This document shows positions 1 through 7,724 of a DNA stretch of 64,000 bases, piece after piece. The translations under genes and the position numbers were made by a program. Under the pieces are notes generated by a model. That model saw only the letters and a program-made list of their open reading frames with translations. It did not search any database and was not told the DNA's origin. The first letter of the stretch is position 1. Each line of letters begins with the position of its first letter. This DNA is from Paenibacillus xylaniclasticus (GTDB lineage Bacteria; Bacillota; Bacilli; Paenibacillales; Paenibacillaceae), in contig NZ_BIML01000022.1 of the NCBI RefSeq assembly GCF_004001065.1, forward strand, positions 25,098 through 89,097, in the 5' to 3' direction.

Positions 1-88
1 CCGTCAACCATGCCTCATCCTTCTCATAGTTCCATACAAATGATATTCGAGTACGATACTCGGTCTTGCCTTCTGTCACCTGCTTCAT
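1..88 (-). CDS. DUF2812-like protein, N-terminal part (cut by window edge)
   Basis: The minus-strand frame opens with ATG at 88-86, directly after the TAG stop of the PadR gene, with an AGGAGG-type ribosome binding site inside the end of that gene. The 29 visible residues begin MKQVTEGKTEY and include FVWNYEKDEAWL. This resembles the start of DUF2812 proteins, which are often encoded next to PadR regulators. Function is unknown. The rest lies outside the window, so the family call rests on a short stretch plus context. Confidence 0.55.
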   Translation of the reverse strand, partial: MKQVTEGKTEYRTRISFVWNYEKDEAWLT

Positions 89-436
89 CTACTCTCCTCC
101 TCTAGATTGCTCCATCGCTGCTCTACCGCTCTGCAGCAGCTCCTCCATCCGTTCCATCTCAGCCTGAAGCACGAGTCGGCCGCTGTCCGTAATGGTGTAA
201 TGCTTACGTCTCGAATCGGCGCTGTCTATATCCGGAGCATTGGCGATAAGCCCCTTCTTCTGCAGTGCACTGAGCGCTGTGTACAATGTTCCCGCACCAA
301 TCCGAACCCGTCCCCCGCTCATTCGCTCGACGTCCTGCATAATCGCATACCCATGAGCTTCTGCTGGATACAGCGCGACCAGTATGTAATAAAAGGCTTC
401 GGTCAACGGCAGCCACTCGTGTACGCCCTCTTTCAT
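89..436 (-). CDS. PadR family transcriptional regulator
   Basis: A 115-residue protein with the PadR winged-helix pattern: LTEAFYYILVALYPAEAHGY (helix 1-2), IGAGTLYTALSALQKKGLI (recognition helix and wing), then RKHYTITDSGRLVL. Length and motifs fit the short PadR-s2 subfamily, dimeric repressors that usually control their own operon. The stop codon abuts the ATG of the DUF2812-like gene, so the two are very likely cotranscribed and coupled. The upstream AT-rich region holds a near-duplicate 22-bp motif (485-551) that could be its operator. The ligand is unknown. Confidence 0.93.
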   Translation of the reverse strand: MKEGVHEWLPLTEAFYYILVALYPAEAHGYAIMQDVERMSGGRVRIGAGTLYTALSALQKKGLIANAPDIDSADSRRKHYTITDSGRLVLQAEMERMEELLQSGRAAMEQSRGGE

Positions 437-484
437 CGTTCTACCTCTTCTGCCGCTATTGGCTATTTCTATTTATGTAACACG

Positions 485-551
485 TAATATATCGACACTC
501 AATATATAGAATATCGATATAATATTTTTTATTATATCAACTTTCAATATA
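485..551 (-). promoter_or_regulatory. Putative PadR operator/promoter region with 22-bp direct repeat
   Basis: Two 22-bp copies, at 485-506 and 530-551, match at 18 of 22 positions (core TATATC..AC..TCAATATA on the plus strand). Between them at 511-520 lies the palindrome ATATCGATAT. The region is very AT-rich and sits about 50 bp before the padR start. PadR proteins bind ATAT-rich repeats in their own promoters, so an autoregulatory operator is inferred. It was not tested. Confidence 0.45.
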
Positions 552-573
552 GTGTAAACACGGAATCCTAACA

Positions 574-619
574 AAAGCTGGCGCAAGATGCCTCCTGTTC
601 GAGGCCTTGCGCCAGCTTT
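574..619 (-). terminator. Rho-independent terminator after mobA
   Basis: A perfect 14-bp stem (AAAGCTGGCGCAAG at 574-587 against 606-619) with an 18-nt loop lies just downstream of the mobA stop codon. On the minus strand it is followed by a short T-rich stretch (CTTTTG). Confidence 0.7.
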
Positions 620-640
620 CGTTTGGCGGGATCAGCAGCC

Positions 641-1249
641 TTACGGTTGAAGCTGTTCCGCCTGCTGCAGCATCGTCTCATACTCGTCCGGTGTTTTGAA
701 CGCTGCAACGCATATCGGATCAATTCCGTTCTCCGCCAGCTCCGTCTCGCTGATCTCGCTCCATAAGAGCAGCTTCAGCAGCTCCGTCAGTTCTGACTCC
801 CCTTGCTTCAGAACGGTCTCGATATGCGGCGCAGCCGCTCGATCGTAGATTCCATGCAGCGGATGAAGCTCGCCGTTCACGAGCGGTACGACGGCTTCAA
901 AGCCATCCTTCTTCCGGTTGAACAGCAATCGGGCTGCTTCGTCGGAAATGAACGGCATGTCGCAGCCTACTGCCCACACCGAGGAATGCTTCGCCAGCGA
1001 CAGCGCTGCATGCAGGCCGCCAAGCGGTCCAACTTCTTCGTAGAAATCGGTAATAATCCGAACCGAGCGATCAACCACCGGTAAGTATGGCTTCGGGTCA
1101 TCTGTTACAATAATACACTCATCGCACAGCTTCGCCATCCGCTCCAGCTGCCGTACAATTAGCGGCTTCCCGCCAAATGGGAGCAGCGCTTTTCGCTCTC
1201 CCCCCATCCGGCGGCTCGCGCCGCCAGCCAATATGACTCCCGATAGCAT
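641..1249 (-). CDS. mobA: Molybdenum cofactor guanylyltransferase
   Basis: A 202-residue nucleotidyltransferase. It begins with the signature LAGGASRRMGGERKAL (GTP-binding loop with its lysine) and continues with DEVGPLGG-like FYEEVGPLGGLHAAL, AVGCDMPFI (metal-binding Asp) and GELHPLHGIY. MobA joins GMP from GTP to molybdopterin to make the guanine dinucleotide cofactor for bacterial molybdoenzymes. Length is typical of the family. It appears to be a single-gene unit ending in the hairpin at 574-619. No other molybdenum cofactor gene is in view. Start chosen: ATG preceded by GGAGGGACAG. Confidence 0.92.
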   Translation of the reverse strand: MLSGVILAGGASRRMGGERKALLPFGGKPLIVRQLERMAKLCDECIIVTDDPKPYLPVVDRSVRIITDFYEEVGPLGGLHAALSLAKHSSVWAVGCDMPFISDEAARLLFNRKKDGFEAVVPLVNGELHPLHGIYDRAAAPHIETVLKQGESELTELLKLLLWSEISETELAENGIDPICVAAFKTPDEYETMLQQAEQLQP

Positions 1250-1334
1250 TCTGTCCCTCCACCTTTCCGCATCATCTAGTCTCTACTTTAGCGGGATTCA
1301 GGCGGTCTGTAAGTGAAGCATGTCACACCCTCCC

Positions 1335-1379
1335 AAAAAAAATCAGGATGAAGCAGATCTTCATCTGCCCCACCCTGAT
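1335..1379 (-). terminator. Rho-independent terminator after xylanase gene
   Basis: A 17-bp stem (1342-1358 against 1363-1379) with a 4-nt loop pairs fully on the minus strand if G-U wobbles are allowed. It is followed by a run of T (plus-strand A tract at 1335-1342). It lies 45 bp after the xylanase stop codon. Confidence 0.85.
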
Positions 1380-1424
1380 ACGAATATCTATAGTCTACTG
1401 TTACTGCATGGTCTCACATATAGA

Positions 1425-3158
1425 TTAAGGAGCTACGCCCCATACAATCGTGCCGCCTTGCAGCAGCGTAATTTTGTTCCAATCGACGAAGGACGTTTTC
1501 GTGCCGTCGAACGAATAGTCGTTCGATTCGTTGAAGTTCGACCAGTCAGACTTCGAAATGCGGATTTGAATCTCGCCCGTTTGTCCGCCAGCTGGAATGG
1601 ATCCCGCGCTGGAACTGAACGACAGCTCGAGATACGTATCGGCGTTCGTACCAGACGTGTTGACGAATGTCCGGTTCACGTTCGAAGCACCAATCTGAGC
1701 CCAATCTACATACGAGTTCAACGTTGCTGAGGAATCCTTCGTGAAGTAATAACGCAGCTTCACGTCGCTCAAGTTAACGGCAGTATTGCCCGTATTCTTA
1801 ATGTTGAACGTCGCATAGATTTGGTTATCGTTCGCGTTGCCGTTATTTACTTTGTACTGTGCAACCAGCGAGCCCGTCGGAGGAGGAGTCGTACCGCCGC
1901 CACCGCCGCCGTTCGTACCCGTAGGCGTTGCGCTTACTTGCGATGAGTTCACGCTGGAGCCTGCACTATTGGATGCACTGACGACATAATAATACGGTCT
2001 GCCATTCGTTACATTCGTATCCGTATAGCTCGTCGATGTAACATTTGTCGCGATGTTCGTGTAAGGGCCGCCGCTGAACTCAGACCGTCTGACTGTATAG
2101 CTCGTCGCGCCGCTCGACGCCGACCAGCTAATCGTTACTTGACCGTTGCCCGCTGTCGCTGTCAAGCCCGTAGGCGCTGCAGGAGCCGTCGGATTCGTGC
2201 TGCCGCCGAGGTACTGTTTCAGCCATGTCAGCGCAGGACGCTCCGCGCCGGAGCTCGTGATCAGATGCGTATTGTCCGCCCACGTTTGTCCTTGGATATA
2301 GCCCCACAGCGTAATGCCTTTAACGTTAGGATGCTCCCACAGTACAGGGAACTTCGTCTGATAACGCGACAATTGCGTTGCATCGTCGCCCGTCATATCG
2401 AGCTCCGAAACGTAGATTGGAAGACCCGTCGCAGACAGCGTGTTCAGAATGCTGTTCATCGTGCTGACGGATACCTGATCCATATTGAAGTAGTGGGCTT
2501 GAATACCGATACCGTCAACCAGCCCTCTAGCTTTCAACAGATTAATGATATTTACATATTGAGCCGTAGCGTTCGGATCGCTGATGATGCCATACTCGTT
2601 AATGAGCAGCTTGGAGTTCGGGAATGCTTGTCTAGCTTGCTCGAACGACCAGATTACCCAGTCCCAGCCCGTCGAGCCGTCGCCGCCGATAGCGTTGCGG
2701 TACGAAGGCTTGGCGTGAAGCGGCTCGTTGACGACGTCTACGAATTCGGAGTCGCCGTAACGAGCAGCTGCAGCTTGAATCCATTGAATGACCTCTGCCC
2801 TCTGGTCTGCTGCGGACAATCCAGAGATCCAGCCTGGCTCTTGGCTTCCCCATACGAGGGTATGAAATTTGAAAGGTAAACCGTTAGTCTTGGCATAGTT
2901 GTATGCAAGGTCTGCCTGCGACCAGTTCATCGAGTTCCGGCTGCCCTCGACAGAGCCCCACTTCGTCGCGTTCTCCGGCGTAACCTGATTCCAATAGGTA
3001 CCGAAGTTAGAAGGAACGCTGCTGGCGATAATGTTGCCTAGGAACTTAGAGCCCGATGTAAGGGCAGCGTCCGCCTTCTGCGCCTGGAATGCGAATACGG
3101 ATGCAATCAGAGCAAAGGCAAGTAATAAATTCACTGACTTGGACTTCACGTTTAACAT
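1425..3158 (-). CDS. Secreted GH10 endo-1,4-beta-xylanase with Fn3 and CBM3
   Basis: A 577-residue secreted enzyme. Residues 1-31 are a signal peptide ending QKADA. The GH10 catalytic domain (about 32-318) has the acid/base Glu145 in DVVNEPLH and the nucleophile Glu252 in IYVSELDMTG. A fibronectin type III domain follows (about 328-412), then a Gly-rich linker (GGGGGG) and a C-terminal family 3 carbohydrate-binding module (about 430-577), which binds crystalline cellulose. The enzyme cleaves internal xylan bonds outside the cell. It is monocistronic, with a GGAGGAG ribosome binding site, a cre-like site upstream (3269-3282) and a strong terminator. Confidence 0.96.
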   Translation of the reverse strand: MLNVKSKSVNLLLAFALIASVFAFQAQKADAALTSGSKFLGNIIASSVPSNFGTYWNQVTPENATKWGSVEGSRNSMNWSQADLAYNYAKTNGLPFKFHTLVWGSQEPGWISGLSAADQRAEVIQWIQAAAARYGDSEFVDVVNEPLHAKPSYRNAIGGDGSTGWDWVIWSFEQARQAFPNSKLLINEYGIISDPNATAQYVNIINLLKARGLVDGIGIQAHYFNMDQVSVSTMNSILNTLSATGLPIYVSELDMTGDDATQLSRYQTKFPVLWEHPNVKGITLWGYIQGQTWADNTHLITSSGAERPALTWLKQYLGGSTNPTAPAAPTGLTATAGNGQVTISWSASSGATSYTVRRSEFSGGPYTNIATNVTSTSYTDTNVTNGRPYYYVVSASNSAGSSVNSSQVSATPTGTNGGGGGGTTPPPTGSLVAQYKVNNGNANDNQIYATFNIKNTGNTAVNLSDVKLRYYFTKDSSATLNSYVDWAQIGASNVNRTFVNTSGTNADTYLELSFSSSAGSIPAGGQTGEIQIRISKSDWSNFNESNDYSFDGTKTSFVDWNKITLLQGGTIVWGVAP

Positions 3159-3268
3159 AATTCTCCTCCAATCCTTAGTGGAAAATATTATGTCTGACCT
3201 GTGAGCTCATCATCTGTCAGCCTGCTGAAACAACTTTGCCATCGGTCCCCCTTTCCTCTATCACTTTA

Positions 3269-3295
3269 AGATAGCGCTTACATTCTAATATTATA
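3269..3295 (-). promoter_or_regulatory. Putative cre site and -10 box of the xylanase promoter
   Basis: On the minus strand the sequence TGTAAGCGCTATCT (3282-3269) matches the CcpA cre consensus TGWAANCGNTNWCA at all but the last position. A TATAAT -10 box lies at 3295-3290, immediately upstream. No good -35 box is seen. A cre just downstream of the -10 is a usual arrangement for carbon catabolite repression of xylanase genes. Binding is inferred. Confidence 0.55.
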
Positions 3296-3596
3296 AGAGT
3301 CTCCTTCTCCAAAATGCACTTAGTAAAATATAGACATTTCTCCATAAATTATAGAATAATGAATCAGGAGCATCCTTGCCGCTAAGCACCTCCTTCACAA
3401 TGAGCGAGCCGATCACACTAGCGGCCGTCGGAACTTGTGCACCGGTCAGCGTCACATCAACTGATTTCTCTCCTCCTGACGATTCGCTCAGCGTAACGTT
3501 ATTTTTGATATTGCCGACAAGAGCATCGATCACCTACTCCAAGCCTTGCTGCAGCTCTGGATCGTCCCGATCATCTAAAAGAAACGAATAAAAAGA
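3291..3596 (-). pseudogene. Decayed small gene with in-frame TAG
   Basis: An open frame encodes about 20 residues (ending DDPELQQGLE), then an in-frame TAG at 3536-3534, then 80 more residues (GEKSVDVTLTGAQVPTAASV and so on). Protein-like composition continues on both sides of the stop, and the first canonical start after it (GTG at 3533) has no ribosome binding site. I do not recognise a family. It looks like the broken tail of a larger gene rather than a live small gene. The end overlaps the -10 box of the xylanase promoter. Confidence 0.4.
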
Positions 3597-3647
3597 TTAA
3601 CAAAAAATGAACTCCCAACAGCCGCCAGGAGTAATGTCCGATAGAAC

Positions 3648-3684
3648 AACAAAAAACCAGCAGATCGAACAAGGGATCTACTGG
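3648..3684 (-). terminator. Rho-independent terminator after tetR-type gene
   Basis: A 10-bp stem (3657-3666 against 3675-3684, one G-U pair) is followed on the minus strand by TTTTTTGTTG (plus-strand A tract 3650-3656). It sits directly after the TetR-family gene's stop codon at 3703. Confidence 0.8.
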
Positions 3685-3702
3685 CCTTCTATTAATCGCT
3701 TC

Positions 3703-4302
3703 TTATTTAGTTCTAAAAGCGCCATTCGTCCGAATTAACTTAAACTGCTCGGCCAAATAGCGCGGGGAATACGGCATATCCTTACGCAGCCAAGAAACAA
3801 TCGTGCCAATTAAAGCGGAGGAAGTATACCAAATCGCAATATCTTTCTGTATGCCGGCCTTGGTCAATTTGTCGCCTCCAAGGCGCTCGATCCGGTCTGT
3901 AATATTTTCTGTCAGCAGCCGAAGCAGCCGCTCCGTAAAAATCGGCGTTCGCCGCGAGCCTAGCACAACCTTATAAAATTTTGAGTTCTCGGCTATATGC
4001 TCCAACAGCTTCTCTAGCAGCGGCCATTCCCCTTCGTGTTGATGAATATAACCTATATCAGCGGCTCCATTCAATAACTGCGATAGTTTGTCCGTCATCT
4101 CGTCCGCCATCTTGTCCATCATATCCGGAATGTCACGGTAATGCAGATAGAAGGTGACTCGATTGATCGTTGCGCGCTCCGCGATCCGATTGACCGTTAT
4201 TTTCTCAATCTCCATCTCTTGCAGCAGTTCAACGAAGGCGTCCCGGATCAGCTGACGTGTCCGAATAATCCGAGGATCAGTCGCCTGCTTTCGATTCTCC
4301 AT
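3703..4302 (-). CDS. TetR/AcrR family transcriptional repressor
   Basis: A 199-residue protein with an N-terminal TetR helix-turn-helix (TRQLIRDAFVELLQ, then ITVNRIAERATINRVTFYLH, about residues 14-60) and an all-helical ligand-binding C-terminal region (about 80-195) of the TetR_C_8-like type. It is divergent from an MFS drug exporter (4509-6029). The shared 206-bp intergenic region contains two inverted repeats (4327-4360 and 4468-4483), so it most likely represses the exporter and itself until a toxic ligand binds. The ligand is not predictable. A clear terminator follows. Confidence 0.9.
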   Translation of the reverse strand: MENRKQATDPRIIRTRQLIRDAFVELLQEMEIEKITVNRIAERATINRVTFYLHYRDIPDMMDKMADEMTDKLSQLLNGAADIGYIHQHEGEWPLLEKLLEHIAENSKFYKVVLGSRRTPIFTERLLRLLTENITDRIERLGGDKLTKAGIQKDIAIWYTSSALIGTIVSWLRKDMPYSPRYLAEQFKLIRTNGAFRTK

Positions 4303-4326
4303 ACCGTTCCAATCCTTTCACTCGAA

Positions 4327-4360
4327 ATATACGACAATTCCATCTATGTGTGTCGTATAT
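4327..4360. promoter_or_regulatory. Inverted repeat, candidate TetR operator 1
   Basis: A perfect 10-bp inverted repeat ATATACGACA (4327-4336) / TGTCGTATAT (4351-4360), separated by 14 bp, lies 25 bp upstream of the TetR gene start. The position fits autorepression. The 14-bp spacer is longer than in most TetR half-site pairs. Confidence 0.5.
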
Positions 4361-4467
4361 CGTTTACTTAATTTGCATTTTATCATTGTTCTGTTGATTA
4401 ATATACATATCCAACAAAAACGTCGCTTGTAAACCTTTGGGATCAGTATATAATCTATTTCATACAT

Positions 4468-4483
4468 TGTTGACTATACAACA
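4468..4483 (+). promoter_or_regulatory. Inverted repeat overlapping exporter promoter, candidate TetR operator 2
   Basis: TGTTG (4468-4472) and CAACA (4479-4483) form a 16-bp inverted repeat with a 6-bp centre. It overlaps a TTGACT -35-like box (4470-4475) about 30 bp before the exporter start. The geometry is typical of a TetR-family operator that blocks RNA polymerase. The half-sites differ from those at 4327-4360, so only one of the two may be the true site. Confidence 0.45.
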
Positions 4484-4508
4484 GAATGTAAATTAAGTCT
4501 ACGGCAAC

Positions 4509-6029
4509 ATGAAAGGAAAGGATGGAGTGGATTTGACAGAGAGAAAAGCAACACCGAGCGGTGCAATCAAACGCGGCACGATCTTATTCATTATGATCAT
4601 TGGCGCTTTTCTTGCGACGCTTAATCAGACCATCATGAGCGTAGCTACGCCGGAATTAATGATTGATTTGGACATTACGGCTGCGACCGCACAATGGCTG
4701 ACAACAGGCTACTTGCTGGTGAATGGCGTACTGATTCCCATTACAGCTTACCTTATGCAGCGCTTTACGACACGGCAGCTATTCCTCACCTCGATGCTGA
4801 CATTCTTCATCGGCACCGTCGTATCGGCTATCGCAACCGGGTTCCCTGTTCTTCTGACGGGCCGGATGATTCAAGCGGCCGGAGCTGGCATCATTATGCC
4901 GCTGTTGATGAACGTCATTCTAACACTCTTCCCGCCTGAGAAGAGGGGCGGCGCAATGGGGATGGTCGGGCTCGCAATTATTTTCGCTCCGGCTATCGGT
5001 CCTACGCTTGCTGGGTACATTCTTGAGAATTACGAATGGGAAATGATGTTCTATGGCATGATTCCGCTTGCCATTATTGTTATTGCGCTTGGATTTATTT
5101 ATTTGCGCAACGTATCGGAAACGGTGGTTACGAAGATCGACATCCTCAGCGTTATCTTGTCCACCGTTGGCTTCGGTGCCGTACTGTACGGATTTAGCAG
5201 CGCCGGCTCCAAAGGCTGGTCTAGCACTGAAGTTATTGTAGGCATTATCGTGGGCGTAGTCGCGCTTGCTCTGTTCACGCTGCGTCAGCTTACGTCGAAC
5301 AATCCGCTGCTTGATCTTAGAGCTTTCAAGTATAATATGTTTACTTTGACGACAATTATTAATATTGCCGTCACAATGGTGATGTACGCGGACATGATGC
5401 TGCTTCCATTGTATCTGCAAAGCGCCCGCGGCTACTCCGCGATCGAATCCGGCCTGCTCATGCTCCCTGGCGCACTCATCATGGGCTTCATGATGCCGGT
5501 AGCCGGCAAATTGTTCGATAAGTTCGGCGCGAAATGGCTGGCGGTCGCCGGTCTCGCCATTACAATTGTTACAACTCTCGGATTCATCAATCTGACGGAT
5601 TCCACTAGCTTTACTTATCTCGTGCTCATGTCAACAGGCCGTCGTATCGGCATGGCATTGTTCATGATGCCGATCCAGACAGCTGGCTTGAACCAGCTGC
5701 CGAACAGGCTGAATGCACACGGTACAGCGATCTCCAACACAATCCGTCAAGTAGCTGGTGCTATCGGTACAGCACTGCTCGTAACGATCATGACCAACCG
5801 CGCTACGACGCATGCCAAAGAATTCATGACTTCCGGCGCAGCTCAGGGCTGGACGAAGGAACAGCTCACTACGAATGCTGCGATCGAAGGCATCAACGAC
5901 GCTTACCTCGTCATTATCGGGATCGGAGTTATCGGGCTGCTGCTCTCGTTCTTCATTAAGCGCGTCAAGCAGGCCGAAGACGGCCCTGTTACAGCACCTT
6001 TGAAGAAAGCATCCGTGCAAGAAGCCTAA
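4509..6029 (+). CDS. MFS multidrug exporter, DHA2 (EmrB/LmrB/QacA) family
   Basis: A 506-residue, 14-TM drug:H+ antiporter. Recognisable segments are FLATLNQTIMSVATPELM (TM1), TAQWLTTGYLLVNG, the motif C region PAIGPTLAGYIL, and GLNQLPNRLNAHGTAISNT. It exports lipophilic or cationic drugs across the cytoplasmic membrane. The ATG at 4509 has little upstream ribosome binding site; AAAGGAAAGGATGGAG within the first codons suggests the real start may be the in-frame GTG or TTG 8-10 codons later. It is divergent from the TetR gene and followed by a strong terminator. Substrate unknown; it lies outside the biosynthetic cluster. Confidence 0.93.
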   Translation: MKGKDGVDLTERKATPSGAIKRGTILFIMIIGAFLATLNQTIMSVATPELMIDLDITAATAQWLTTGYLLVNGVLIPITAYLMQRFTTRQLFLTSMLTFFIGTVVSAIATGFPVLLTGRMIQAAGAGIIMPLLMNVILTLFPPEKRGGAMGMVGLAIIFAPAIGPTLAGYILENYEWEMMFYGMIPLAIIVIALGFIYLRNVSETVVTKIDILSVILSTVGFGAVLYGFSSAGSKGWSSTEVIVGIIVGVVALALFTLRQLTSNNPLLDLRAFKYNMFTLTTIINIAVTMVMYADMMLLPLYLQSARGYSAIESGLLMLPGALIMGFMMPVAGKLFDKFGAKWLAVAGLAITIVTTLGFINLTDSTSFTYLVLMSTGRRIGMALFMMPIQTAGLNQLPNRLNAHGTAISNTIRQVAGAIGTALLVTIMTNRATTHAKEFMTSGAAQGWTKEQLTTNAAIEGINDAYLVIIGIGVIGLLLSFFIKRVKQAEDGPVTAPLKKASVQEA

Positions 6030-6033
6030 AAGA

Positions 6034-6076
6034 AATAGCGGTGCCAAGAGGTTACTCTTGAGCACCGCTATTTTAT
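6034..6076 (+). terminator. Rho-independent terminator after MFS exporter
   Basis: The arm AATAGCGGTGC (6034-6044) pairs with GCACCGCTATT (6062-6072), with an inner CAAGAG/CTCTTG extension (6045-6050/6055-6060) and a GTTA loop. A short T run follows. Confidence 0.85.
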
Positions 6077-6335
6077 TGCTGCTGCAGAAATTACGCACCC
6101 GCCTGGGCGAGGGCTCTGTAGATACTCGCAATTTGCTGCTCCCCGCTTCCTCAGACTCGCCGCCGCTAGCTCTCGTCTTTCGCTGCCCGCTTGCCCTAGC
6201 CAATTGCCGCCGCTTGCCCCCTGCTAGCGCTCGAACACCACTGTTTCTGCATCTAGTGCAGTAATTTCTCAGCGTACCTCCTAGGTCGCACGCAAGTATG
6301 CATAAAATGCAGGCTTTTCCGCCGAAATATCTATA
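6077..6335. other. Intergenic stretch, nothing recognised
   Basis: About 260 bp, pyrimidine-rich on the plus strand (runs such as TTGCTGCTCCCCGCTTCC), between converging transcription units. I see no ribosome binding site with a plausible frame, no repeat and no RNA fold I can name. A small TGCAT..ATGCA inverted repeat near 6299-6311 has no T run. Confidence 0.5.
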
Positions 6336-7724
6336 TTAGTTAAAAAAATGAACCGGCAGCTCGATCCGAAACAACGAAGAATACTGCGTATCCTCCAGCA
6401 GCTCGATCGTTCCTCCGTGACGGGTAACAATTTTGCGGCAAATGGCCAATCCGAGCCCGGTGCCATCCTCCGATGGCGCGGTTCCGCGCACGAATTCTTC
6501 GAACAGCTGCTCGCGGTTCTCCTGCGGAAGCCCGACGCCGTTATCTCCGATCCAGAGCAGCACACGCCCTTCTTCCTCTCGGCATGCGGCATACAGCGTC
6601 GTACCCGGAGGATTATATTTCAGCGCGTTGCCGATCAAGTTGTCGACGACGCGGTTCATTTGCATCCGATCCATCAGGACGTACAGGGGCGCCTCTTCAA
6701 TATCGATCTGCAGCTCGAATTGACGCTGCTCGATGTCGGTGTAACGCTCTGCAATATTTTGCTGCAGCCACTTCGTGACGTTGACCCGCTCCAGCTCCAG
6801 CTTCAGGTGAGGATCGTCCAGCTTCGCCAGCTCGAATAGGTCATGCACCAGCTGGCTCATATACGCCGCTTTATTATGGATATGCCGGACGTACCTCTGC
6901 TTATGGCTTTCATCCAGTTCATACTGCTCCAGCAGAAGCTGCGAGTAACCCATGATCGAGGTGATCGGCGTCTTCAAATCGTGGGACAGATGGAGCAGCA
7001 AATTTTGCCGATTAAGCTCTGCTTTCTCCTTATATACCGCAGCCGATTGCAGCCGCTCCGCCATGTCGTTGAAGGCGTCACGAATTTCGGCCAATTCCTT
7101 CTCCGCATAGAAATCAAGCCGCGTTGCATATTGCAATTGTTCCATTTCTTTAATCCCGGCAACAATTAACTGAAGCGGTCTCTTCACCTTGCGGACTGAA
7201 TATGCCGTATAGTAATAAAGAGCGACACTGAGCAGCATGAGCATACAGCCTGCGAGTATCGATAACGCAATAAGCGTCATCTTGAGCGGCTCTTCTATTT
7301 TCCACAGCAGCGTGTACCGCTCCCCATTCGGTCCTTCGACCAGATAAGCATGATAAATAAGCGAGCCGCCGTTGCGTTGCAAATCCATTTGAGTGTACAG
7401 CCCGCCTTCCCCATACGACACGATCTCGTCTCGCTTCAGCCCTTCAACAGCGACGATGCTGCCTGATTCATCGACAAGCTCCAGCCATCCGCCGTACGGT
7501 TCAAGCAGCTCTCCTCTTAACGTACCCGTTGCTTCATTATAAAGCTGGCTAGCATCAATTCGTTGGAAGTTAGGCTCCTTCGCAATAAACCGATCCATAA
7601 CGAAGTCCATCACCAATAGAGAAATGAATGTCACGAGGATCAATATTCCTATGATGGCTAAATAGTTCCGCAGAAACAGCCGGATGAGCGGCCGCCTGCC
7701 TAAGCGGTAGTTATCGTTTCTCAA
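6336..7724 (-). CDS. Membrane sensor histidine kinase
   Basis: About 462 residues. TM1 is near the N terminus (LAIIGILILVTFISLLVMDF). An extracytoplasmic sensor of about 120 residues follows, then TM2 (MTLIALSILAGCMLMLLSVA), HAMP, HisKA with H-box HLSHDLKTPITSIMGYSQLL, and HATPase with N box NALKYNPPG, GDNGVGLP and GTGLGLAICRKIV. The frame is open further upstream, but that part overlaps the response regulator out of frame. TTG at 7724, overlapping the regulator's end by 14 bp, is the best start and is preceded by AGGGGGC. Signal unknown. It follows its partner regulator and a surface serine hydrolase in the same direction. Confidence 0.9.
   Translation of the reverse strand: MRNDNYRLGRRPLIRLFLRNYLAIIGILILVTFISLLVMDFVMDRFIAKEPNFQRIDASQLYNEATGTLRGELLEPYGGWLELVDESGSIVAVEGLKRDEIVSYGEGGLYTQMDLQRNGGSLIYHAYLVEGPNGERYTLLWKIEEPLKMTLIALSILAGCMLMLLSVALYYYTAYSVRKVKRPLQLIVAGIKEMEQLQYATRLDFYAEKELAEIRDAFNDMAERLQSAAVYKEKAELNRQNLLLHLSHDLKTPITSIMGYSQLLLEQYELDESHKQRYVRHIHNKAAYMSQLVHDLFELAKLDDPHLKLELERVNVTKWLQQNIAERYTDIEQRQFELQIDIEEAPLYVLMDRMQMNRVVDNLIGNALKYNPPGTTLYAACREEEGRVLLWIGDNGVGLPQENREQLFEEFVRGTAPSEDGTGLGLAICRKIVTRHGGTIELLEDTQYSSLFRIELPVHFFN

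Noticed and set aside
2139..2879. Long plus-strand frame opposite the xylanase gene
   Set aside because: Arg-rich composition, no ribosome binding site, and full overlap with a clear GH10 domain on the other strand.
4920..5420. Minus-strand 166-codon frame inside the MFS gene
   Set aside because: Antisense shadow of a well-supported 14-TM exporter.
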